NCBI GenBank assembly: GCA_013349725.1
Contig: DUZB01000153.1
Coordinates: 985 to 7,790, forward strand
Direction of reading: 5' to 3'
DNA: 6,806 nucleotides
Source of the DNA: Deltaproteobacteria bacterium
GTDB lineage: Bacteria; Desulfobacterota; DSM-4660; Desulfatiglandales; Desulfatiglandaceae
In this document: positions 1-4,772 of the stretch, piece after piece
Position numbering within the stretch: position 1 is the stretch's first letter
Layout of the letters: every line of letters starts with the position of its first letter
Program-made: the position numbers and the translations under genes
The notes under the pieces: generated by a model
Seen by the model: only the letters and a program-made list of their open reading frames with translations
The model's database searches: none
Told to the model about the DNA's origin: nothing

Positions 1-206
1 TCCACATGCGCCGTCGCGATGGTTATCCCTCTCGCCTTCTCTTCCGGCGCCTTATCGATCTCATCAAAGGGAATATAATCCGCCATCCCTTTCTTCTGAA
101 GGTGCTTCGTAATCGCAGCAGTCAACGTGGTCTTGCCGTGATCTATATGCCCTATTGTACCCACATTCAAATGCGGCTTGGTCCTCTCAAACTTCTTCTT
201 GGCCAT
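1..206 (-). CDS. tuf: Translation elongation factor Tu, N-terminal part (partial)
   Basis: EF-Tu is the cytoplasmic GTPase that carries aminoacyl-tRNA to the ribosome. Only the first 68 residues are in the window; the rest lies beyond the left edge. The frame begins [20 protein letters not shown]. The P-loop GHIDHGKT is at residues 19-26, with Ile where Val is common. The switch I segment [12 protein letters not shown] is at 57-68 and holds the Mg-coordinating Thr at 62. The start is fixed by an AGGAGGA ribosome binding site at 214-220, seven bases upstream. The gene lies 102 bp downstream of tRNA-Thr(GGT) and is the last visible member of a tRNA-tuf operon. ITIATAHV in place of the E. coli ITINTSHV fits Desulfobacterota-type sequences from memory, which is an inference. 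Identity is essentially certain. Confidence 0.98.
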   Translation of the reverse strand, partial: MAKKKFERTKPHLNVGTIGHIDHGKTTLTAAITKHLQKKGMADYIPFDEIDKAPEEKARGITIATAHV

Positions 207-308
207 CTTTCAGTCCTCCTCAGTTTAGGTTGCAGGCAACTTAGGAATTGGGTTACGGGGCAACGATTCACCGCAGTAAAACCTGTAACTGCCGCTTACT
301 CCCTAATG

Positions 309-385
309 TGGAGCCCACGACCGGGATTGAACCGGTGAACCTCATCCTTACCAAGGATGCGCTCTACCTACTGAGCTACGTGGGC
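309..385 (-). tRNA. tRNA-Thr (anticodon GGT)
   Basis: Reading the minus strand, a full cloverleaf is seen. The acceptor stem is GCCCACG/CGTGGGC, the anticodon stem is CATCC/GGATG, and the anticodon GGT is at 350-352. The T arm is ACCGG-TTCAATC-CCGGT. The 3' end is T followed by an encoded CCA (309-311). It decodes ACC/ACT threonine codons. It is the last tRNA before tuf and corresponds in position to E. coli thrT. The length is 77 nt with CCA. Confidence 0.97.
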
Positions 386-406
386 AATAAAAGGAAAAGT
401 GAGTAG

Positions 407-483
407 TGGAGCGGGAAACGGGACTCGAACCCGCGACCCTCAGCTTGGAAGGCTGACGCTCTAGCCAACTGAGCTATTCCCGC
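407..483 (-). tRNA. tRNA-Gly (anticodon TCC)
   Basis: The minus strand folds with the acceptor stem GCGGGAA/TTCCCGC and the anticodon stem TCAGC/GCTGA around the loop CTTCCAA. The anticodon TCC is at 447-449. The T arm is GCGGG-TTCGAGT-CCCGT and CCA is encoded. It decodes GGA/GGG glycine codons. It sits 21 nt upstream of tRNA-Thr(GGT), in the position of E. coli glyT in the tufB operon. Confidence 0.97.
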
Positions 484-587
484 CCTTTTACAGCAAAACA
501 GACGTTTCAAGATCTGAAAATCCTGCTTGAACCAGCAATTTAAAAAGACCGTGAAACTTAAAAAAAAATAACAATTCAAATATTTGG

Positions 588-672
588 TGGTGGAGAGGGG
601 AGGATTTGAACCTCCGAAGGCTGAGCCGGCAGATTTACAGTCTGCTCCCTTTAACCACTCGGGAACCTCTCC
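588..672 (-). tRNA. tRNA-Tyr (anticodon GTA)
   Basis: This is a class II tRNA of 85 nt on the minus strand. The acceptor stem is GGAGAGG/CCTCTCC, the anticodon stem is GCAGA/TCTGC around CTGTAAA, and the anticodon GTA is at 636-638. There is a long variable arm, the T arm GGAGG-TTCAAAT-CCTCC and an encoded ACCA end. It corresponds in order to E. coli tyrU. The gap of 104 nt to the following tRNA-Gly is long for this cluster and holds an A-rich stretch but no recognised gene. Confidence 0.97.
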
Positions 673-701
673 AGAACATTAAAAACTAGCGAATGCCACT
701 C

Positions 702-777
702 TGGAGCCAGCGAAGGGAATCGAACCCCCGACCCACTGATTACAAATCAGTTGCTCTGCCATCTGAGCTACGCTGGC
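702..777 (-). tRNA. tRNA-Thr (anticodon TGT)
   Basis: This is the first gene of the leftward operon. The cloverleaf has the acceptor GCCAGCG/CGCTGGC and the anticodon stem ACTGA/TCAGT around TTTGTAA. The anticodon TGT is at 742-744. The T arm is GGGGG-TTCGATT-CCCTT with two G-T pairs, and CCA is encoded. It decodes ACA/ACG threonine codons and matches E. coli thrU by position. Its 5' end is about 28 nt downstream of the -10 element of the operon promoter. Confidence 0.97.
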
Positions 778-805
778 GCCTAGTCCTTTTTGCGAATAAA
801 TAAGT

Positions 806-834
806 AGTATAACCCCGAACAATTCCGAATTCAA
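806..834 (-). promoter_or_regulatory. Sigma70-type promoter of the tRNA-tuf operon
   Basis: On the minus strand, TTGAAT (829-834) and TATACT (806-811) are separated by exactly 17 bp. They match the consensus -35 and -10 hexamers at 4 and 5 of 6 positions. Transcription would start near 798-800, about 20 nt before the first tRNA. No other good promoter was seen between the tRNAs and tuf, so the five genes are probably cotranscribed. The start site is inferred. Confidence 0.8.
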
Positions 835-848
835 GCGCCATATATAAC

Positions 849-905
849 AAAATATCGGCTATAAGCAGAGTATTTTCTATCCATACAGCATTATACGCCG
901 ATTTT
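849..905. repeat. Imperfect inverted repeat upstream of the tRNA-tuf promoter
   Basis: The left arm 849-864 (AAAATATCGGCTATAA) and the right arm 891-905 (TTATACGCCGATTTT) pair over CGGC, TATAA and AAAAT, with a one-base and a two-base bulge and a 26 nt spacer. The repeat begins 15 bp upstream of the -35 box of the tRNA-tuf promoter. It could be a regulator or nucleoid-protein site, or an RNA hairpin if transcribed. There is no direct evidence for either. Confidence 0.3.
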
Positions 906-1145
906 CATCGAATTTCATGGAAATACAACTTTTCTGTTGTTTCGAGCGCATTGCATGCCATTCAAAGAGCATCGAACCCTCCAATATAGTGACAGAGGAT
1001 CTCATGTCAATAATCAGAGCATTTCTTTTTCACTGATACCATAGGCAATAATGGGAAAAATAATGTTTCCCGTACAATCATTCACATTCCTTTTCCTCCG
1101 GAATCTGAGAAGGAACTATCATTAGAAATCACAGATCGTGTGATT

Positions 1146-1174
1146 AAAAAAAAAACCTTGATCAGTCAGGTTCT
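1146..1174 (-). terminator. Candidate leftward intrinsic terminator
   Basis: Read on the minus strand, AGAACCT (1168-1174) can pair with AGGTTTT (1152-1158) around a nine-base loop. The pairing gives seven base pairs including one G-U. It is followed by an unbroken run of T opposite A1146-A1155. The stem is weak in GC but the T tract is ideal. No minus-strand gene ends nearby; the nearest is ndk, whose stop is about 500 bp upstream in that direction. It may block read-through toward the tRNA-tuf promoter. Confidence 0.4.
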
Positions 1175-1255
1175 TTATGGTAGTTATTTTTAAGGAATAC
1201 AAAAAGCTATGATTTACGGGTGTAAACTAAGGATAGAAAATCTAAATCACATTTC

Positions 1256-1263
1256 AAGGAGGG
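1256..1263 (+). promoter_or_regulatory. Ribosome binding site of the small membrane protein gene
   Basis: AAGGAGGG is a near-perfect Shine-Dalgarno sequence six bases before the ATG at 1270. It selects this start over the earlier ATG at 1209 in another frame and indicates that the short gene is translated well. Confidence 0.85.
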
Positions 1264-1269
1264 AAACGA

Positions 1270-1533
1270 ATGGCCGCTTTAGGAGGAGGATTGGTAGCTC
1301 TGGTGCTTGGTATTATCGGAATCATTTTCTGGTGGGGATACTTTTTAAAAGCCCTTCTGGCCGCCGTACCGGCAATGCTTATTCTGGGGGGCGCGTTGGC
1401 GGCCTACCTGGGTTTTGAAGAACTGAAAGATAAGAAAAATGCCCCGGATGCTTTCGACGAAACCGCTTCGCTGAAAAGTGAGGTTGAAAACCTTAGAAAT
1501 GAAATTAAAGAGATGAAAACCGAGAAAGAATAA
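1270..1533 (+). CDS. Small two-helix membrane protein with C-terminal heptad segment, unknown function
   Basis: The product has 87 residues and belongs to no family I can name with certainty. Two hydrophobic segments are visible, at about residues 5-22 and 27-49. They are glycine- and alanine-rich and joined by a short aromatic turn (FWWGYF, 20-25). A charged tail follows. Residues L68, V72, L75, I79 and M82 follow a 4-3-4-3 spacing, so the last 20 residues probably form an amphipathic or coiled-coil helix in the cytoplasm. There is no cleavable signal peptide. The gene stands alone, with a strong ribosome binding site before it and a strong terminator after it, so it is likely monocistronic and real. 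The hairpin-plus-aromatic-turn layout recalls small MamI-type membrane proteins, but that comparison is from memory and weak. Confidence 0.8.
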   Translation: MAALGGGLVALVLGIIGIIFWWGYFLKALLAAVPAMLILGGALAAYLGFEELKDKKNAPDAFDETASLKSEVENLRNEIKEMKTEKE

Positions 1534-1587
1534 CAACGCCAGACTCGGTGAATAAACAGAGAAACGGCTCGTATCGGCATTGATCTT

Positions 1588-1635
1588 ATGGTCTCCGGGC
1601 GTGGACATGCACGCCCGGAGACCATTTTTTATTTT
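1588..1635 (+). terminator. Strong intrinsic terminator
   Basis: A perfect 16-bp stem (1588-1603 with 1610-1625) encloses the six-base loop GACATG and is followed by T6-A-T5. It ends the transcript of the small membrane protein 55 bp after its stop codon. On the minus strand the stem is followed by no T run, so it should act on rightward transcription and only weakly, if at all, on ndk transcripts arriving from the right. Confidence 0.93.
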
Positions 1636-1672
1636 TCTTCGAGAAATGGTTTTGCACGCCGGTTTACGCGCT

Positions 1673-2092
1673 TCAAACCATAACCTCCAAAGAGTTGAAG
1701 AAGTAGTTCATTTCATAGGCCGCAGTTTCCGGTGAATCCGATCCGTGAACGACATTCTTTTCGATATCCGTAGCAAAATCCCGTCGAATAGTCCCTTCCT
1801 CTGCTTCCTTAAAATTTGTAGCGCCCATCAAAGTCCGATATCGGGCGATACTGTTTTCTCCTTCTAAGATCATCACGACGCAAGCGCCTGAAGACATAAA
1901 ATCCGTGACACTTTCGTAAAACGGCCTTGCTTCATGCACCTTATAAAAACCTTTGGCCTGCTCTTTTGTCATGCGGATCATTTTCATGGCCGCTATCTTC
2001 AGCCCTTCTTCCTCCAGGCGACCGATAACCGCTCCTACCAATCCCCTCGAAACTCCATCGGGTTTGATGATCGACAATGTTCGTTGAATCAT
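1673..2092 (-). CDS. ndk: Nucleoside diphosphate kinase
   Basis: The enzyme transfers the gamma phosphate from ATP to other (d)NDPs through a phosphohistidine, supplying the cytoplasmic NTP and dNTP pools. The product has 139 residues, the usual bacterial length. It opens with MIQRTLSIIKPDGVSRGLVG, holding the conserved Lys in IIKPDG (K10). ARPFYESVTDFMSSG is at 55-69. The active-site histidine is H116 in the signature NVVHGSDSPETA. The frame stays open 32 codons further upstream, but the start at 2092 is chosen because it gives the family N-terminus and follows AGGAGGA (2102-2108) with nine-base spacing. It is convergent with the small membrane protein gene and divergent from the YkgJ-type pair. 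All key residues are present. Confidence 0.97.
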   Translation of the reverse strand: MIQRTLSIIKPDGVSRGLVGAVIGRLEEEGLKIAAMKMIRMTKEQAKGFYKVHEARPFYESVTDFMSSGACVVMILEGENSIARYRTLMGATNFKEAEEGTIRRDFATDIEKNVVHGSDSPETAAYEMNYFFNSLEVMV

Positions 2093-2122
2093 GTGCAAAT
2101 ATCCTCCTGCTGATAAAATTAA

Positions 2123-2152
2123 TTGACCCATACCTTCGGTTGCTGATATACA
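2123..2152 (+). promoter_or_regulatory. Candidate promoter for the rightward YkgJ-nfn group
   Basis: TTGACC (2123-2128) and TATACA (2147-2152) are spaced by 18 bp, matching consensus at 5 and 4 of 6 positions. The -10 lies inside the inverted repeat GGTTG-N8-CAACC (2138-2155), which could be an operator. The element would produce a leader of about 90 nt before the ATG at 2248. Confidence 0.4.
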
Positions 2153-2159
2153 ACCTGCA

Positions 2160-2188
2160 ATGAAAAGATAATAGGCAACATTAGTCAA
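2160..2188 (-). promoter_or_regulatory. ndk: Candidate ndk promoter
   Basis: On the minus strand, TTGACT (2183-2188) is followed after 17 bp by TTTCAT (2160-2165), matching consensus at 5 and 4 of 6 positions. Transcription would start near 2153, about 60 nt before the ndk start. It lies back to back with the candidate rightward promoter, so the two may compete. Confidence 0.4.
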
Positions 2189-2247
2189 GGGATTTATTCT
2201 CTATGGCCTGCGGGAAATGGGTTCCCGAATGAAAGGAAACGCGCGCA

Positions 2248-3018
2248 ATGACAGGTAAAAAGAAGACAGCCAAAAAAAAGAGCCTCCTGAGAATGGATGC
2301 CGAGCATCTGTTTCAGTTCAGGTGCGCCTCCGGAATACCCTGCTTCACGAAATGCTGCCAGGACATCACCATAGTCCTGAGCCCCTACGATGTGCTTCGA
2401 ATGAAAAACGCCGTCGGAATTCCATCAGACGAGTTCATAGACAAATATACATTGATCATACGAAGAGAAAACCTCCTCATCCCCATGATCGTTATTAAAA
2501 TGAATGAAGGGGACAAAAGGTGCCCGTTTGTAACGGAAACCGGCTGCAAGATCTATAACGACAGACCGTGGCCCTGCCGAATGTACCCTCTCAACATGAA
2601 CGATGACGGAACGTTTAGTTTCATAACGGATGCTTCCAGGTGTTTTGGCTTGAAAGAAGAAGAAAAATCAAGGATTTCCAGCTGGCTGATTGAGCAGGGT
2701 GTCCCCATGTACGACGAAATGAATCAACTCTTCTCCCAGGTTACAACCCCTTTGAAGGCCCAGGAACTGGACATTGACAACCCGAAAATCTACAAAATGG
2801 TTTTCATGGCCCTTTACAATCTGGACAAATTCAGGGATTTCGTTTTTCAAAGCAGCTTTTTGAACCGTTTCCACATCGATAACCTCACTGTTGAAAAGCT
2901 GAAAAGAAGCGATGTGGAACTGCTCAAATTTGCATATGACTGGCTGAAATTCGGGATTTTCGGTCAGAAAACCCTGAGCATCCGGGAAGAGGCCATTCCG
3001 CATAAGGATGCCTCTTGA
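2248..3018 (+). CDS. YkgJ/CxxCxxCC-family cysteine-cluster protein, first tandem copy
   Basis: The product has 256 residues and belongs to the YkgJ-type family of putative zinc- or iron-chelating proteins; the biochemical role of the family is not settled. Eight cysteines are visible: C26, C32, C36, C37, C92, C100, C110 and C132. The family motifs are IPCFTKCC (30-37), CPFVTETGCKIYNDRP (92-107) and PCRMYP (109-114). The N-terminus is lysine-rich (residues 4-11). A C-terminal extension of about 110 residues ends in YDWLKFGIFG (230-239) and is shared with the next gene. The ATG at 2248 has a modest GAAAGGA site ten bases upstream. The gene begins a run of four same-strand genes ending in nfnAB. 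It is cytoplasmic by appearance, with no signal peptide or membrane segment. Confidence 0.85.
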   Translation: MTGKKKTAKKKSLLRMDAEHLFQFRCASGIPCFTKCCQDITIVLSPYDVLRMKNAVGIPSDEFIDKYTLIIRRENLLIPMIVIKMNEGDKRCPFVTETGCKIYNDRPWPCRMYPLNMNDDGTFSFITDASRCFGLKEEEKSRISSWLIEQGVPMYDEMNQLFSQVTTPLKAQELDIDNPKIYKMVFMALYNLDKFRDFVFQSSFLNRFHIDNLTVEKLKRSDVELLKFAYDWLKFGIFGQKTLSIREEAIPHKDAS

Positions 3019-3050
3019 GGAACCCAAAAGCTGAAATGCAGGAACAGTAG

Positions 3051-3809
3051 ATGATCGAACCGATATATCCGGAAAATGTTTTTCGCTTCAGGTGCCACAA
3101 AGACATAAGCTGCTTTACGGAATGCTGCGCCAAACTCCGTCTGATCCTTACCCCCTACGACATTCTCAGGATAAAGCATCGACTCAAAATACGATCAGAG
3201 GTATTTCTGGATAAATTCACGGACTCTGTTTTTGAAAAATCGCAGCGTTTTCCATTAGTTCAATTGAAAATGCAGGAAGACCTTGAAAAGACTTGCCCTT
3301 TCGTGACAAAAAAAGGATGCAGCATTTATGAAGACCGACCGGGCGCCTGCCGTCTTTACCCCGTGGGCAAAGCATCCTCCATGGTAAAGGGGAAAAAGGA
3401 TGGACTGAAAAAATTTTTCATGGTGAAAGAGCCCCATTGCAGAGGGTTTGAAGAGGACCGATCCTGGAAACTGGACGATTGGATCAATCACGAAGGCATT
3501 GAAGAGTATGACATCCTGAACGACAAGTGGTTCGAAATTATCACTTCACGCGAAAGTCTCGGCGAAGAAGACCATGTCACGAAGAAACACCAGATGTTTT
3601 TCATGGCCTCCTATAATTTGGATAGATTTAGAGAATTCATATTCAACAGCAGGTTTCTTGATCTTTTCCATATAGAAGATGATCTGGAAAAACGGCTTGA
3701 TTTTGACGATATTGCGCTCATGAATGTTGGATTGGACTGGCTGAAATTTAGCCTTTTTGGAGAAGCAACTCTAAAAGTCAGGGCTGGTTCTGAAAAAACT
3801 TCAAACTGA
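3051..3809 (+). CDS. YkgJ/CxxCxxCC-family cysteine-cluster protein, second tandem copy
   Basis: The product has 252 residues and is a diverged paralog of the preceding protein. All eight cysteines are kept at matching spacings: C15, C21, C25, C26, C82, C90, C100 and C130. The motifs are ISCFTECC (19-26), CPFVTKKGCSIYEDRP (82-97) and ACRLYP (99-104). The shared C-terminal block runs from FFMASYNLDRFREFIF (183-198) to LDWLKFSLFGEATLKVR (228-244). It lacks the lysine-rich N-terminus and carries a lysine-rich insert at 113-121 (KGKKDGLKK). An AGGA at 3040-3043 lies seven bases before the ATG. The gaps are 32 bp upstream and 31 bp to nfnA downstream, so cotranscription is likely. Metal binding is a family-level expectation, and the partner protein is unknown. 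Confidence 0.85.
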   Translation: MIEPIYPENVFRFRCHKDISCFTECCAKLRLILTPYDILRIKHRLKIRSEVFLDKFTDSVFEKSQRFPLVQLKMQEDLEKTCPFVTKKGCSIYEDRPGACRLYPVGKASSMVKGKKDGLKKFFMVKEPHCRGFEEDRSWKLDDWINHEGIEEYDILNDKWFEIITSRESLGEEDHVTKKHQMFFMASYNLDRFREFIFNSRFLDLFHIEDDLEKRLDFDDIALMNVGLDWLKFSLFGEATLKVRAGSEKTSN

Positions 3810-3829
3810 AAATCGATTTTTTCATATCT

Positions 3830-3835
3830 GGAGGA
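3830..3835 (+). promoter_or_regulatory. nfnA: Ribosome binding site of nfnA
   Basis: GGAGGA lies five bases before the ATG at 3841 and fixes the start. With only 31 bp separating the genes and no terminator, it marks translation start within a longer transcript. Confidence 0.85.
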
Positions 3836-3840
3836 TCGCT

Positions 3841-4707
3841 ATGTTTAAAATTGTAAAACGGGAAGAAATGGCTCAAGGAACTGTGATTCTTAATGAGATC
3901 GAAGCGCCGTTGATCGCGAAAAAGGCGCAACCGGGTCAATTTGTAATCCTGAAAGCCAATGAAACAGGGGAGCGCATCCCTCTGACCATGGCGGATACTG
4001 ATCCTGAAAATGGTACGATTACGGTCATCTATATGGTTGTTGGCAAATCGACTGCTCTTTTCAGTGATTTAAAGGTTGGAGATGGCTATCAGGACGTCAT
4101 TGGCCCTCTGGGCAAGGCTACCCACCTTGAAAAAGTGGGCAATGTGGTTTGTGTCGGGGGAGGGACCGGTGTAGCCGTTCTGCATCCCATTACTCGGGCA
4201 CTGAAAGAGGTTGGGAACCACGTGACATGCATTATCGGCGCCAGAAATAAAGACCTGCTGATTCTGGAAGAGAAGATGAGAACCGCCTCCAATGATCTCC
4301 GCATATGCACGGATGACGGTTCGTATGGTCATCACGGCTTTGTAACCGACGTTTTGAGAGAAGTTCTGGAACAGGGCGATATTGCGTTCTGCGTTGCCAT
4401 AGGACCTGTGCCCATGATGAAATTCGTATCGAAAATGACAAAAGAATATGGCGTAAAAACATTGGTAAGCCTTAACCCCATCATGATTGACGGTACCGGA
4501 ATGTGCGGTGGATGCCGTGTTTCCGTGGGCGGCGCAACCAAATTTGCCTGTGTTGACGGACCGGAATTTGACGGTCATGAGGTGGATTACGATGGCTTGA
4601 TGCTGCGTCTCCAGGCATACGCCGAAGACGAAAAGAAAAGCTATGAAGAACATTTGGCTGCAAAAGGCGGAAAGCCCTGTAAAATTCATGCACCTGTTGC
4701 TCCCTGA
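3841..4707 (+). CDS. nfnA: NADH-dependent reduced ferredoxin:NADP+ oxidoreductase, small subunit
   Basis: The product has 288 residues and is the FAD and [2Fe-2S] subunit of the cytoplasmic bifurcating transhydrogenase. With NfnB it couples NADPH, NAD+ and ferredoxin reactions. Residues 1-97 form the ferredoxin-reductase FAD domain, with the flavin motif RIPLT at 45-49. Residues about 100-215 form the NAD-binding domain, with VGGGTG at 105-110 and GARNK at 133-137. The iron-sulfur loop follows as D217-x4-C222-x2-C225-x11-C237, then VDGPEFDGH. Asp occupies the place where PyrK relatives have the first Cys, as is typical of NfnA. The length and order (small subunit first) fit the family. PyrK, SudB or a hydrogenase gamma subunit are alternatives that the neighbouring NfnB makes unlikely. 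Confidence 0.93.
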   Translation: MFKIVKREEMAQGTVILNEIEAPLIAKKAQPGQFVILKANETGERIPLTMADTDPENGTITVIYMVVGKSTALFSDLKVGDGYQDVIGPLGKATHLEKVGNVVCVGGGTGVAVLHPITRALKEVGNHVTCIIGARNKDLLILEEKMRTASNDLRICTDDGSYGHHGFVTDVLREVLEQGDIAFCVAIGPVPMMKFVSKMTKEYGVKTLVSLNPIMIDGTGMCGGCRVSVGGATKFACVDGPEFDGHEVDYDGLMLRLQAYAEDEKKSYEEHLAAKGGKPCKIHAPVAP

Positions 4708-4772
4708 TGGAATGGTTATAGATATGCCTGTTTTTCGGAAATCATCTTAGCATTATCGTTGCGGAGGAGATT

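Larger units (their letters stand above)
835..1269. other. Long intergenic region between tRNA-tuf promoter and small membrane protein gene
   Basis: No gene can be supported here. It contains an imperfect inverted repeat (849-905), a 13-base palindrome ATTTCATGGAAAT (912-924), a small hairpin ACAAC-TTTTCT-GTTGT (925-940), an open frame without start codon (1014-1196), and a leftward terminator-like hairpin with a ten-base T run (1146-1174). No convincing sigma70 promoter for the gene at 1270 was found. A -35-like TTGATC at 1158-1163 has only a very poor -10 partner 17 bp downstream. Confidence 0.6.

Noticed and set aside
6..338. Plus-strand open frame across tuf and tRNA-Thr
   Set aside because: It lies antisense to EF-Tu and runs through a tRNA gene, so it is not a credible protein.
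376..579. Minus-strand open frame across tRNA-Gly
   Set aside because: It translates a tRNA gene and its flanks, and the tRNA cloverleaf explains the sequence.
2093..2188. N-terminal extension of ndk by 32 codons
   Set aside because: The frame is open, but the extra residues do not resemble Ndk, and the AGGAGGA site at 2102-2108 points to the ATG at 2092.
3790..3827. AT-rich inverted repeat TGAAAAAA/TTTTTTCA before nfnA
   Set aside because: The stem has only one G-C pair and a long loop, and it overlaps the end of the preceding gene. It is not a believable terminator.
4069..4689. Long antisense open frame opposite nfnA (206 codons)
   Set aside because: It mirrors a clear NfnA coding frame, has no recognisable domain and no supporting ribosome binding site.
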